A DNA stretch of 64,000 bases, taken from the NCBI RefSeq assembly GCF_046292825.1, contig NZ_JBKBQG010000026.1:1-64000 (forward strand), given 5' to 3'. The notes under the pieces are model-generated. The model saw only the letters and a program-made list of their open reading frames with translations, was not told the DNA's origin and did not search any database. Shown piece by piece: positions 27,064 to 35,760 of the stretch (positions are counted from its first letter, which is position 1; each line of letters opens with the position of its first letter). The stretch comes from Salinarimonas sp046292825. GTDB taxonomy: Bacteria > Pseudomonadota > Alphaproteobacteria > Rhizobiales > Beijerinckiaceae. Position numbers and translations under genes: made by a program.

Positions 27064-27848
27064 CGGTGCGGCATCGGACGAGGCGGACGCATTCCTGGGC
27101 GCGGCGGCAGATCGGCAGCGTGCGCAAGGCCGGATTTCACCTGCGCTACGGGTCGGCGGCGTTCGTCGTGTCGTATTTCGCGGCCCGCTTCCGCGTCCGC
27201 CTCGCCGACGGCGTCGGCAAAGGCATCGCCGCCAACACCTACGACCATCGACAGCTCTCACGGCTGATCGCCTGGGCGCGCCGCGAGCGGCCGACGCTCT
27301 TCCTCGATATCGGCGCCAATCTCGGGCTCTATTCCTGCGTGCTCGTCGGCGCGGGACACGTCCCCCGAGCGATCGCCTTCGAGCCGGATCGCGACAATCG
27401 GGCGGCGCTCGCCGACAGCATCGCCCTCAACGGATTGGCGGAGCGCATCCGGATCGAGGCCTGCGCGCTCGGGGCCGCGACGGGAGAGGCCGTGCTCGTC
27501 GAGGGGCCGCGCTCCAATCGCGGCACGTCCCGGCTCGTCGGCGGCGTCGCGGACGACGCGGCGAGCGGGGTGGAGCGCTACCGCGTCCCGGTGAGGCGCC
27601 TCGACGACGTCGTCGCCATCCGCGGCGCCGTGCTCCTCGTCAAGATCGACGTCGAGGGGCACGAGCGCGACGTGATCGAAGGCGCGACGCGCACCTTGTC
27701 GGAGAACCGGTGCCTGCTGCAGGTCGAGGCTTTCGGCACGGGGCATGTCGGCGCGCTCGAGGCGCTCGGCTACACCCATCTCGGGAGCATCGCCGACGAT
27801 CATTACTGGGTGGGCGGTTCGGCGGGCGGGACGCACCCGCCGCCCTGA
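27060..27848 (+). CDS. FkbM-family methyltransferase
   Basis: A 262-residue SAM-dependent O-methyltransferase of the FkbM family. Motif I is FLDIGANLGLYS near residue 82, the acidic end of beta 2 is AFEPDRDNRAAL, and the catalytic-region signature LVKIDVEGHERDVIEGA lies near residues 195-211. A GTG at 27060 overlaps the GT4 stop; a second GTG at 27066 is also possible, and GGGGAGGGG serves either. Such enzymes often methylate sugars of surface polysaccharides, which fits the preceding glycosyltransferase. Confidence 0.9.
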   Translation: MTVRHRTRRTHSWARRQIGSVRKAGFHLRYGSAAFVVSYFAARFRVRLADGVGKGIAANTYDHRQLSRLIAWARRERPTLFLDIGANLGLYSCVLVGAGHVPRAIAFEPDRDNRAALADSIALNGLAERIRIEACALGAATGEAVLVEGPRSNRGTSRLVGGVADDAASGVERYRVPVRRLDDVVAIRGAVLLVKIDVEGHERDVIEGATRTLSENRCLLQVEAFGTGHVGALEALGYTHLGSIADDHYWVGGSAGGTHPPP

Positions 27849-27858
27849 GGCCCGCCGC

Positions 27859-28755
27859 TCAGGCCGCGCGTTCGCCGTAGGCCTCGATGACCCTGCGAAT
27901 GTCGGCGACGGTCGGCAGGCTCGCCTCGTTGCCGAGCCGCTGGATCGCGTGGGCGGAGGCCGCGCGGGCGAAGGTGAAGTGCTCGGTCCAGCTCCCCGAC
28001 GGATCGGCGAGGTAGGCGTAGACATAGGCGCCGTGGAAGATGTCGCCCGCGCCGTTCGTGTCGACGACGGCCTCCGGCGGCACCGCGAGCGCGGGGAGGA
28101 AGCGCTCGGCGCCGGTCTCGTCGAACCAGAGCATGCCGCGCTCGCCCATGGTGACGCCGCCGACGCGCACGCCGCGGCCCTTGAGATAGGCGAGCATGTT
28201 TCCCGGCGAGAGGCTCATCTGCTCGCAGAGGCGCTCGGCCACGACGGCGACGTCGATGAACTCCATCAATTCGTGCGTGTTGGCGCGCAATCCTCCACCG
28301 TCGAGCGAGGTGAGGATCCCCGCCTCCCGGCAGGTCTTCGCGTAATGCAGGGCGGCGTCGGCCTGGTGGCCGTCGAGATGGAGCGCCCGGCAGCCGCGCA
28401 GGTTCAGCGGCGGGAAGGGATGGAGATATTCGTCGTCGCGGCAGCGCACGATGGCACGCTTGCCGCCCTTGGGCATGATGAAGGACAGCGAACTCTCGCG
28501 CACCTTCCTGTGGTGCACGCTGATCCCGTATTTCGCCGCCATGTCGATGAACATGCGGCCGAGCCAATCGTCGGCGACGGAGGCGAGCAGGTCCGGCGCG
28601 ATGCCGAGCCGGGCGCAGCAGAAGGCCGCGCTGACCGCGTTGCCGCCGAAGGAGATCGCGTAATCCTGCGCGACGGTCTTCTCGTCGCCCTCCGGCATGC
28701 GATCGGTGATGAAGGTGACGTCGATATAGGCTTGCCCGACGAACAAGGCTTCCAA
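27859..28755 (-). CDS. PfkB-family sugar/nucleoside kinase
   Basis: A 298-residue ribokinase-fold kinase. It opens with FVGQAYIDVTF and SFGGNAVSAAFCCARLG near residues 35-51 (PfkB signature 1 region) and carries the catalytic signature VDTNGAGDIFHGAYVYAYL near residues 232-250 with the base Asp in GAGD. The start is a TTG at 28755 with GGGAGAG upstream. The substrate (ribose, fructose, adenosine or other) cannot be decided; it stands alone, convergent with FkbM. Confidence 0.9.
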   Translation of the reverse strand: MEALFVGQAYIDVTFITDRMPEGDEKTVAQDYAISFGGNAVSAAFCCARLGIAPDLLASVADDWLGRMFIDMAAKYGISVHHRKVRESSLSFIMPKGGKRAIVRCRDDEYLHPFPPLNLRGCRALHLDGHQADAALHYAKTCREAGILTSLDGGGLRANTHELMEFIDVAVVAERLCEQMSLSPGNMLAYLKGRGVRVGGVTMGERGMLWFDETGAERFLPALAVPPEAVVDTNGAGDIFHGAYVYAYLADPSGSWTEHFTFARAASAHAIQRLGNEASLPTVADIRRVIEAYGERAA

Positions 28756-28935
28756 GGCCGCTCTCCCGGTCTTGATCGGCTGGGATCGGGGTGAGGCGCC
28801 TTATGGATCACGGGTGGCGGGCAGGCGCAACAGGAAAAGCGCCGCGGCCGCTCCGTGGTCGGTCCGCGATCGGGGTCGGTTGCTCGGTCGGGACGCCGCT
28901 CGGGGGAGGCGCGGCGTCCCGGAGATTTCGGTCGC

Positions 28936-29406
28936 TCAGCCCATCAGCATCGCCATCGCCGGCACGGCGAAGACGAGCCCGGTGGTGATGCCGATCGCGA
29001 GCATCTTCTGGCCGCGCTGATTGATCGCGGCGCGCACGCGACGGGCGGCCGTCGCCGCCTCCATCGTGCGACCGTTCAGGCACGAGCACAGGATGCGGTG
29101 CGCATCGCCGTCGGAGAGGCCGAAAAAGGCCACGCCGTCGCCGAGACGATCGCTCTCGAGGCCCTGCTCGCGCAGGACGGGGTCGTTGTAGGCGATCGTG
29201 AGGGGGCTGTCGTCGGCGCGCATCAGGTGGCGCGTGTCGCGGGGCTGGAACTCGATATCGCCCAACGAATAGAGACGCCGACGCGGATCGGTCTCGAGCA
29301 GCTGCACCCACCGTTCGAGGCGCTCGCGGCGCGTCATGGCCTCGCGCGGGGGGGTGTACGCAATGTCGGCTACGCTACGGAGTTGATCAACACGCTTGTG
29401 TTCCAT
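28936..29406 (-). CDS. Conserved hypothetical protein with C-terminal anchor
   Basis: A 156-residue protein. Residues 1-125 are hydrophilic and Arg/Asp-rich with a readable core, TRRERLERWVQLLE and LYSLGDIEFQPRDTRHLMRAD. The last 20 residues form one hydrophobic segment (MLAIGITTGLVFAVPAMAML), so a tail anchor in the inner membrane is likely. I recognise no named family. CGATAGGAGAGTT precedes the ATG at 29406, a good ribosome-binding site. Confidence 0.75.
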   Translation of the reverse strand: MEHKRVDQLRSVADIAYTPPREAMTRRERLERWVQLLETDPRRRLYSLGDIEFQPRDTRHLMRADDSPLTIAYNDPVLREQGLESDRLGDGVAFFGLSDGDAHRILCSCLNGRTMEAATAARRVRAAINQRGQKMLAIGITTGLVFAVPAMAMLMG

Positions 29407-29589
29407 CGAACTCTCCTATGGCGACGGTTCGGTCCGTTTCGGGACGCCGACCTCCGTTGCGGGCCAGGAATCTCACATGTGCCATACGGCGAAAGTTCGG
29501 CGCTCAAGATGAACGACGAAGGTCGCTGAAAGATCCGGCGGGAGAACGCCCGATTATGAGGCGTTCTCGCGACAAGGTGGGCCGTAAAA

Positions 29590-29955
29590 CTACGCCATGG
29601 TCATCGCCGCCGCCACGAGAACGACCTCGCCGACCGCGATCGCCGCGATCACCGAGCGGCGGAAGGCGAAGAACGCCGCGAGACCCGCGACGATCGCCCC
29701 GATTCGGCCGACGAGCGGCACCAGAGCGAGCGCGCCCGTCGGGGTGAGGAGGAGTTTCGCGACCACGGCGGCGAGGAGCGTGGTCGCGACCGCCCGCACG
29801 AAGACGAGCACCTCCGAGCGCTCGTCGAGCCCGCGGGCGAGAAACACGCCCAGCACGCGCCACACCTCGCTCGGCAGGAAGGCGAACACCACGAGCGCGA
29901 GATAGGGCGCGAGCGGCAGGAGCGCCGTGCCGAGGGCGTCCTCCAGCGCGCTCAT
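29590..29955 (-). CDS. azlD: AzlD-type branched-chain amino acid exporter subunit
   Basis: A 121-residue membrane protein with four hydrophobic segments. It matches the small AzlD/BrnE partner by size, hydropathy and its position directly after an azlC homolog, whose stop overlaps its start (ATGA at 29952-29955). AzlCD exports branched-chain amino acids or analogues; the substrate here is not known. Confidence 0.82.
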   Translation of the reverse strand: MSALEDALGTALLPLAPYLALVVFAFLPSEVWRVLGVFLARGLDERSEVLVFVRAVATTLLAAVVAKLLLTPTGALALVPLVGRIGAIVAGLAAFFAFRRSVIAAIAVGEVVLVAAAMTMA

Positions 29956-30686
29956 GTCGCACGCCTTCTCTTTCGGCCGACGAGATAGGCGAGCGTGCCG
30001 CCGACGAGCCCCACCGCGAGGAGATCGAGATCGCGCCCCACGAGCGCGGTCGCGATCGGCGCGAGCGCGAAGCCGAGCGCGATCGCGAGCTTGTCGATGG
30101 CCTCGCGCGCGCCGGCGACGAGGGCGACCGTGAAATAGATCGGCGTGATGAAGAGGAGCCCCGCCGCGAGCGGGAAGGGGAGCGCGCCCGAGAGCACCCA
30201 GCCGAGCCCGGTCAGCGCGGCGCTCACCGCGACGCAGGCATTGGCGAAGCCGAAATAGTAAGGCAGCCGCGCCTCCCCCGGCACGCCCGGCAGGCGCCTG
30301 AGGCTCTCGACCCAGACGGTGACCGCGACGAAATGGGCGATCAGGATCTGCATCGGGATCGTCTGACCGGGCCGTCGCAAGAGCGGCAGCAGCGAGATCG
30401 TCATCGGCAGGAAGCGGATCGAGGAGAGGCAGATCGCGACCGCGATCAAGGGCAGCGATACGCCCGCCGCGATCGAGCCGTAGAACACGACCTGCGCCGG
30501 CCCCGCCCAGATCAGCACGGTCGAGAGCACGGCCGCGCCGATCGGGTGGCCGACGTCGTGGGCCAGCGAGCCGATGCCGAGGAGGCCGAAGCCGACGACC
30601 CAAGCCGGAAGCGCGAGGGCGTCGCGCGCCCCGGCGAGCCAGTACCGGGCGGCGCCCCGGCGCTCTTTCGGCTCACCCTCTGCCAT
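29952..30686 (-). CDS. azlC: AzlC-family exporter large subunit
   Basis: A 244-residue membrane protein of the AzlC/BrnF/YgaZ family. It opens with the family core LPAWVVGFGLLGIGSLAHDVG near residues 26-46 and LIWAGPAQVVFYGSIAAG near residues 59-76, then SSIRFLPMTISLLPLL. Six or seven hydrophobic segments are visible. It starts 13 bases before the stop of the upstream GT2 gene and is followed by azlD. Confidence 0.88.
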   Translation of the reverse strand: MAEGEPKERRGAARYWLAGARDALALPAWVVGFGLLGIGSLAHDVGHPIGAAVLSTVLIWAGPAQVVFYGSIAAGVSLPLIAVAICLSSIRFLPMTISLLPLLRRPGQTIPMQILIAHFVAVTVWVESLRRLPGVPGEARLPYYFGFANACVAVSAALTGLGWVLSGALPFPLAAGLLFITPIYFTVALVAGAREAIDKLAIALGFALAPIATALVGRDLDLLAVGLVGGTLAYLVGRKRRRAT

Positions 30687-31479
30687 CGCCCGGATCTTCC
30701 CCGGCGGCGCGGCGGGCGCGGCGCTCGTAGTGCTTCGCGACGCGCAGATGCCGCGCGATGGCGTAGTTCATCGCCGTGAGGAAGCCGTAGACCCCGCGCA
30801 CGAAATGGCGCCGGCCGACATAGGCCTTCAGGAAGGCGCCGGGGAATTCGAGGAGGATGCGGAGCGTGGGGATGCGCACGCCGCGCAGATCGAGATCGCG
30901 CGCCTGCTGGTCCGAATAGGCGTTGAGCTTCGTGATCTGGTCGCCGAGCGAACGCACCGAGCGATGGCGGATCGTGCCCGGCAGGCGCCCCACCTTCGCG
31001 CCGGGCGAAAGCTCGACCCGGTCGTGGACGATCGAGGCCGAGTAGCGGCCCTTGTCGCGCCGGTAGAGGCGCACCGGAACGAGGGCGTAGGCGAGAGGGT
31101 GGACGTCGCGCTCGCCGGGAAACACCTCGGCGATGCGGGTCTCGTAGGCGTCGAGCGGCGGCTCGCCGGCGGCGAACAGCGCGCGGATCGCCGCCACCGT
31201 CTCTTTTGGCATCACCTCGTCCGCATCGAGATTGAGGAGCCAGAGGTGGCGGCACTGGTCCTCGGCGAAGCGCTTTTGCGGGCCGTAGCCCTCGAACGGA
31301 TGGAAGATCACCCGCGCGCCTTTGGCCTGCGCGATCTCCTGGGTGCCGTCGCTCGAGCCGGAATCGACGACGACGACGTCCTGCGCGAGCCCCGCGACCG
31401 CGTCGAGCGTGTCCCCGATGCGGTCGGCCTCGTTCTTGACGATCAGGAAGAGGGAGAGGGGGAGGGGCAGGACGTCCAC
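30673..31479 (-). CDS. Glycosyltransferase family 2 (WaaE/KdtX-like)
   Basis: About 268 residues with a GT-A fold. LFLIVKNEADRIGDTLDAV opens the fold, DVVVVDSGSSDGTQEIA is the nucleotide-binding region, and NLDADEVMP near residue 92 carries the DXD metal site. The C-terminal region resembles LPS-core beta-glucosyl/heptosyl-type WaaE enzymes (HDRVELSPGAKVGRLPGTI). The start is unsure: a GTG at 31479 is the best in-frame candidate but has no clear ribosome-binding site. It lies between a 54-residue gene and azlC. Confidence 0.85.
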   Translation of the reverse strand: MDVLPLPLSLFLIVKNEADRIGDTLDAVAGLAQDVVVVDSGSSDGTQEIAQAKGARVIFHPFEGYGPQKRFAEDQCRHLWLLNLDADEVMPKETVAAIRALFAAGEPPLDAYETRIAEVFPGERDVHPLAYALVPVRLYRRDKGRYSASIVHDRVELSPGAKVGRLPGTIRHRSVRSLGDQITKLNAYSDQQARDLDLRGVRIPTLRILLEFPGAFLKAYVGRRHFVRGVYGFLTAMNYAIARHLRVAKHYERRARRAAGEDPGDGRG

Positions 31480-31505
31480 GGCTGCGGCACCGGCGGGGGA
31501 GGGGC

Positions 31506-31670
31506 TCAGAGCTTCTTCACGAGCCCGGCGATGGTCTTGAGCTTCTGCACGGCGTCGGCGAGCTCGTTCAACGCGATGGTGCGCTGCCCGGACTTGATCG
31601 CCCGCTCGCAATCGTCGAGCTGGCGCTTGACGATCATCTCGATGGCGGCGGCGATCTGGGCTTTGGTCAT
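31506..31670 (-). CDS. Small conserved protein, unknown function
   Basis: A 54-residue protein, nearly all helical: TKAQIAAAIEMIVKRQLDDC then a basic stretch and ALNELADAVQKLKTIAGLV. GGGAGAGG upstream supports the ATG at 31670 rather than the ATG-like start further up. The heptad-like spacing suggests a short coiled coil. It sits between the rRNA methyltransferase and the GT2 gene. I cannot assign a function. Confidence 0.65.
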   Translation of the reverse strand: MTKAQIAAAIEMIVKRQLDDCERAIKSGQRTIALNELADAVQKLKTIAGLVKKL

Positions 31671-31751
31671 CGGCCTCTCCCGGCAGTCCCTGAGCCGATG
31701 GCGGTTAGGCCAACCGGGGCCGCGCGTCAACGCGCGAGCGCGCGGTGCGGA

Positions 31752-32576
31752 TCATGGGGCGGCGTCGTCCGGCTCCGCCAACCCGTACAACGCCACCGCC
31801 GTCGCGATCGCGAGGTTGAGGCTGTCGGCGCGGCCCTTCATGGGGATGCGCACGAGGTGGGTGCAGGTGGAGGCGATCTCGGGGGAAATGCCGGCCTGTT
31901 CGTTGCCCATCACGAGGAGGATGGGGGAGGGGGCGTTCGTGCGGCGGTAATGATCGGTGGCGTGCAGAGCCGTGCCGACGATGGCGCCCGGCCAGCGGGA
32001 CGCGAGCGCCTGGAAATCGGACAGCGTGCCCTCGAAGACCGGGACCGCGAAGATCGAGCCCATCGAGGCGCGCACCGCCTCCACCGAGGCCGGATCGCAG
32101 GTCTCGCCGACGAGGATCACCCCGCCCGCGCCGACCGCGTCCGCCGTGCGCACGATCGTGCCGAGATTGCCGGGGTCGCGCACGCGGTCGAGCGCGACGA
32201 AGACGCGCGCGCGTCCCGGATCGATCTCGGAGAGCGGCCGGCGCGTCCAGCGATAGGCGGCGACGACGCTCTGGGGGTTGTCCTTGCGCGCGATCTTGGC
32301 GAGCACGTCCTCGTCGACCTCGAGGCATTCCCCGCCCGAAGCGAGCGTCGCCGCGCGCAGCCGCACGACGACGTCGCGCCCGCGGCCCTCGCGATGATAG
32401 ACGAGGATTTCCGGCGCGCGGCCGGCGTCGAGCGCCTCGATCGCGTTGCGCGCGCCCTCGGCGAGGAAGAGGCCGCTCTCGCGGCGGCCCTTGCGGTCGT
32501 GGAGCGCACGCAAAGCCTTCACGGTCGGGTTCGAGAGGCTCGTGACCTCCCGCACGCGCGGATGCGGGTCGCTCAA
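31752..32576 (-). CDS. TrmH-family (SpoU) RNA 2'-O-methyltransferase
   Basis: A 274-residue SPOUT enzyme. The N-terminal substrate-binding domain (VTSLSNPTVKALRALHDRKG) precedes the knot: motif 1 in RVRDPGNLGTIVRTADA near residues 131-147, motif 2 LLVMGNEQAGIS, and motif 3 SLNLAIATAVALY. The TTG start at 32576 overlaps the stop of the methyltransferase upstream (TTGA at 32573-32576), which decides the start. RNA target unknown; 23S rRNA G2251-type or tRNA enzymes are the nearest groups. Confidence 0.9.
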   Translation of the reverse strand: MSDPHPRVREVTSLSNPTVKALRALHDRKGRRESGLFLAEGARNAIEALDAGRAPEILVYHREGRGRDVVVRLRAATLASGGECLEVDEDVLAKIARKDNPQSVVAAYRWTRRPLSEIDPGRARVFVALDRVRDPGNLGTIVRTADAVGAGGVILVGETCDPASVEAVRASMGSIFAVPVFEGTLSDFQALASRWPGAIVGTALHATDHYRRTNAPSPILLVMGNEQAGISPEIASTCTHLVRIPMKGRADSLNLAIATAVALYGLAEPDDAAP

Positions 32577-33460
32577 GGGGCCGCCTCCGGGGTCCAGCGC
32601 GCGAAGAGCGAGGTGGAGAGGTGGCGCCCCTTCGCCTGGTCGAGGGTGACGAGCTCGCCGGACGAGATCGCGCCGCCGCGATCCTCCAACGCGTCGCGCA
32701 TCACCTCGTGCAGCGTCATGAAGGAGAGCCGCACGGCATAGGCCGTGAGCGTGACGAAGCTCGGCTCGTTGGAGAGCAATTGGCGCGTGAGGTCCATGAG
32801 CATCGGCAGATGCTCGAACAGGTGCCAGACCTCGCCGTTCGGCCCGCGCCCGTAGCGCGGCGGGTCGAGCAGCACCGCATCGTAGGTGCGCCCGCGGCGG
32901 ATCTCGCGCTGGGCGAATTTCACCGCGTCGTCGAGGATCCAGCGCACGCCGCGATCGTCGAGGCCCGACGCCGACTGATTCTCCTTCGCCCAGGCGATCG
33001 CCTTCTTCGAGGCATCGACATGGGTGACGGCGGCGCCCGCGCGCGCGCAGATCAGGCTCGCGACGCCCGTATAGCCGAACAGGTTGAGCACCGAGATCGG
33101 CCGCCGCTCGGCCCGGATGCGCTCTTCCATCCAGTCCCAGTGCACGATCTGCTCGGGGAAGATGCCGACATGGCGGAAGGAGGTCGCACGACAGAGGATC
33201 TCGAGATCGCGCACGCGCACCGGCCAATCGCCGAGCCGCCCCTTGGCGAAGCGCCAGGCGCCCTGCTCGGCCTCCTCGGCGGCGTCGAAGATCGCGTCGG
33301 CGCGGGCCCACAGGCCCGGGTCGCCCTTCGTCCAGATCGCCTGCGGCTCCGGCCGGTCCATGAGGACGCGCCCGAACCGCTCGAGCTTGCGCCCCTCGCC
33401 CGTGTCGAGGAGCGCGTACTCGTCCCACCCGTCCGTGATCAAGAGATTGGCTTCGCGCAT
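32573..33460 (-). CDS. Class I SAM methyltransferase, RlmI/RlmK-like
   Basis: A 295-residue protein. The SAM site is VLNLFGYTGVASLICARAGA near residues 124-143, with VDASKKAIAWAKEN after it, and the catalytic-region motif LLDPPRYGRGP near residues 197-207. This set is typical of the RlmI/RlmK group of 23S rRNA m5C/m7G enzymes, but the PUA domain of RlmI is not obvious and the N-terminal 100 residues are divergent. It is coupled to the SPOUT methyltransferase, so both may act on RNA. Confidence 0.85.
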   Translation of the reverse strand: MREANLLITDGWDEYALLDTGEGRKLERFGRVLMDRPEPQAIWTKGDPGLWARADAIFDAAEEAEQGAWRFAKGRLGDWPVRVRDLEILCRATSFRHVGIFPEQIVHWDWMEERIRAERRPISVLNLFGYTGVASLICARAGAAVTHVDASKKAIAWAKENQSASGLDDRGVRWILDDAVKFAQREIRRGRTYDAVLLDPPRYGRGPNGEVWHLFEHLPMLMDLTRQLLSNEPSFVTLTAYAVRLSFMTLHEVMRDALEDRGGAISSGELVTLDQAKGRHLSTSLFARWTPEAAP

Positions 33461-33518
33461 GGGGCGGGGTGTAGCAGATCGCGTCGGGGGAGGGGAGGGT
33501 GGAGTTCGACGAGGCGCG

Positions 33519-33890
33519 CTACCGCAGCAGCGCCCCGAGCTGCGGCCCGATGACGGGCAGCATCAGGAGCAAAGCGAAGATGAGCCAGCACAGGAACACC
33601 CCGACGACGACCCCCATACCCGTCGTGACACGTATCTCCCGAATCCGAAACTGCAATCTGAGCAGATGGTGGACGAGAAGCATGGTGAAGACGGTGAGGC
33701 TCAGGAACGACACTCCGATCAGCACGACGCATGCGGCGACGAACAGGCTCGTGTCGGCATAGATCGCGAAGGCGATCGTCGCGGCGGCGAAAGCGGCGAC
33801 GGACAACGTGCGGCGCCATCTCTGCGGGATGGGGCGGACGAGCCCGCCCGTCTCCGCGATCGCAAGCCCGAGAGCCTTGCTCCAGACCAT
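33519..33890 (-). CDS. Small membrane protein, unknown function
   Basis: A 123-residue protein with three hydrophobic segments (about residues 28-48, 50-72 and 93-115). AGGAGG upstream supports the ATG at 33890. The sequence between the second and third segments is basic (RLQFRIREIRV). No family recognised. It diverges from zur across 139 bp. Confidence 0.7.
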   Translation of the reverse strand: MVWSKALGLAIAETGGLVRPIPQRWRRTLSVAAFAAATIAFAIYADTSLFVAACVVLIGVSFLSLTVFTMLLVHHLLRLQFRIREIRVTTGMGVVVGVFLCWLIFALLLMLPVIGPQLGALLR

Positions 33891-34029
33891 GCGTGCCTCC
33901 TGCGCGAGCGGCGATCGTGCGATCGGCGGCAGATTGGCAGCGGCGCGGCAACGCTTCAAGAGCGGCGCCGACGGCGATGCAGGGTCGACCGACCTTCCCC
34001 CGCCACCCCCCGCTTGCTATATCTCCCCC

Positions 34030-34584
34030 ATGGCCGGCGCTGATCCCCACTCCCATACCCACGACCATCATCACCACGAAGACGACGCCCCCTGCGCGCA
34101 TGCGCGGGCGCGGCTCGAATCGGTGGACGAGGCGATGGCCGCGGCCGAGAGCGTCTGCGTGGAGCGCGGGGTGCGGCTGACCCCGATCCGGCGCGCGGTG
34201 CTCGAGGCGCTCTATCGCAGCCATGCGCCGATGGGCGCGTACGAATTGCTCGAGCGGCTCAACGAGCAGGAGCTCGACGTGCAGGAGCGGCAGCGGCGGG
34301 CGCGGGCGCCGATCGCGGTCTATCGCGCGCTCGACTTCCTGATGGAGCAGGGCTTCGCCCACAAGCTCGCGAGCCGCAACGCCTTCACTGCCTGCCCGCA
34401 CGGCCACGCGCCGCACGATCTCGTCGCCTTTCTGATCTGCGAGGAATGCGGCGGCGTCGACGAGCTCTCGACGCGCCCCCTCGCCGATGCGATCGGCGCC
34501 ATGCTCTCGCGCGAGCGCTTCTCGCCGCGCCAGCAGGTGCTCGAGATCACCGGCACCTGCGGCCATTGCCGCGGCGAGGGCTGA
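34030..34584 (+). CDS. zur: Zinc uptake regulator Zur (Fur family)
   Basis: A 184-residue Fur-family repressor. The winged helix spans about residues 40-105 (VCVERGVRLTPIRRAVLEAL, then AYELLERLN and APIAVYRALDFLMEQGFAH). The structural zinc site is formed by CEECGG near residue 138 and CGHC near the C-terminus. The start is unusually His-rich (HSHTHDHHHH), a further metal-binding feature. These cysteines and the length favour Zur over Fur or Mur. No zinc-transport gene is adjacent, and no operator was recognised upstream. Confidence 0.9.
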   Translation: MAGADPHSHTHDHHHHEDDAPCAHARARLESVDEAMAAAESVCVERGVRLTPIRRAVLEALYRSHAPMGAYELLERLNEQELDVQERQRRARAPIAVYRALDFLMEQGFAHKLASRNAFTACPHGHAPHDLVAFLICEECGGVDELSTRPLADAIGAMLSRERFSPRQQVLEITGTCGHCRGEG

Positions 34585-34735
34585 TCGCAAGGTCGCTCGG
34601 TTTTGCGACGATCGCGCAAGCCTCGCGCAAGATTCGTCTGCGAAGGTGCTCCTGCACGACGGATGGAGACCGCACGGCGAGCCCACGGTCTCCTAGGCAT
34701 GACGCCGCTCCGTCGAACCGGTAGAAAAGCCCGGT

Positions 34736-34765
34736 ATGTCCCTGCAATCCAATCGAAAGGGACAT
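34736..34765 (+). promoter_or_regulatory. Hairpin masking the flagellin ribosome-binding site
   Basis: ATGTCCCT at 34736-34743 pairs with AGGGACAT at 34758-34765 across a 14-base loop. The right arm holds the AAGGGA Shine-Dalgarno sequence of the flagellin gene, whose ATG is at 34770. A folded leader would block translation. In Caulobacter and rhizobia flagellin mRNA translation and stability are controlled in the 5' leader by FlbT and FlaF, so this may be the target, by inference. Confidence 0.55.
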
Positions 34766-34769
34766 CACC

Positions 34770-35690
34770 ATGTCGAGCCTTCTCACCAACTCCGCCGCGA
34801 TGACGGCGCTGCAGACGCTCACCGCCACCAACAAGAAGATGGAGGTGACGCAGAACCGCATCGCGACGGGCATGCGCGTCTCCAGCGCCGCCGACAACGC
34901 GGCCTACTGGTCGATCGCGACGACCATGCGGTCGGACAACAAGGCGCTCGGTGCCGTCCAGGACGCGCTCGGCCTCGGCGCCGCCACGGTGGACGTCATG
35001 TATACCGCGCTGAACTCGACCGTGGACGTCGTGTCCGAGATCAAGGCCAAGCTCACCGCCGCGCGTCAGCCCGGCGTCGATCGCGGCAAGATCCAGGACG
35101 AGATCGGCGAGCTCCAGAACCAGCTGCGCAACATCGGCGCGAGCGCCGTGTTCAACGGCCAGAACTGGCTCTCGTTCGACAGCTCCGCGGCCGGCTTCAA
35201 CAACACCCGCGAGATCGTGTCGTCCTTCACCCGTGCCGCCGACAACAGCGTCACGCTGCAGACGATCACGGTCAACCTGGGCGACATCGCTCTGTTCGAT
35301 GCGAACGGCAACGCCGGCATCCTCGACACGGAGACGACCGGCCCCGGTGGCGCCTTCAGCGTCGCGAACCTCAACATCGGCGCGCTCACCGACTCGGCCG
35401 CCGATCTCGACCAGCTCGACGCGATGATCGGGCATGTCGACACGCAGCTCGGCGCGATCACCGATGCCGCCACCAACCTCGGCGCCATCAAGAACCGCAT
35501 CGGCCTGCAGCAGGACTTCGTGAAGGCCCTGAAGGACGCCATCGACCGCGGCGTCGGTCAGCTGGTGGACGCGGACATGAACGCCGAGTCGACCCGCCTG
35601 CAGGCCCTCCAGGTCCAGCAGCAGCTCGGCATCCAGGCGCTCTCGATCGCCAACTCGAACAGCCAGAACATCCTCTCGCTGTTCCGCTGA
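34770..35690 (+). CDS. fliC: Flagellin
   Basis: A 306-residue flagellin, the filament subunit exported by the flagellar type III system. The conserved N-terminal D0/D1 helix (TNSAAMTALQTLTATNKKME, VTQNRIATGMRVSSAADNAA) and the C-terminal D1/D0 helix (ALQVQQQLGIQALSIANSNS, ending LSLFR) frame a short variable middle. The composition is poorer in GC-rich codons than its neighbours and lacks cysteine, as usual. It stands alone: no flaF, flbT, hook or motor gene is in the window. A strong terminator follows. Confidence 0.96.
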   Translation: MSSLLTNSAAMTALQTLTATNKKMEVTQNRIATGMRVSSAADNAAYWSIATTMRSDNKALGAVQDALGLGAATVDVMYTALNSTVDVVSEIKAKLTAARQPGVDRGKIQDEIGELQNQLRNIGASAVFNGQNWLSFDSSAAGFNNTREIVSSFTRAADNSVTLQTITVNLGDIALFDANGNAGILDTETTGPGGAFSVANLNIGALTDSAADLDQLDAMIGHVDTQLGAITDAATNLGAIKNRIGLQQDFVKALKDAIDRGVGQLVDADMNAESTRLQALQVQQQLGIQALSIANSNSQNILSLFR

Positions 35691-35712
35691 CCGCTCCCTC
35701 ACGGGAGAGACG

Positions 35713-35741
35713 AGCCCCGCACTTCGGTGCGGGGCTTTTTT
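35713..35741 (+). terminator. Rho-independent terminator of the flagellin gene
   Basis: AGCCCCGCAC and GTGCGGGGCT form a perfect 10-bp stem around a TTCG loop, followed by a run of T (35736-35741). It begins 22 bases after the flagellin stop and is the clearest intrinsic terminator in the window. Confidence 0.95.
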
Positions 35742-35760
35742 GTTGGCGAGAGCGGTGTTC

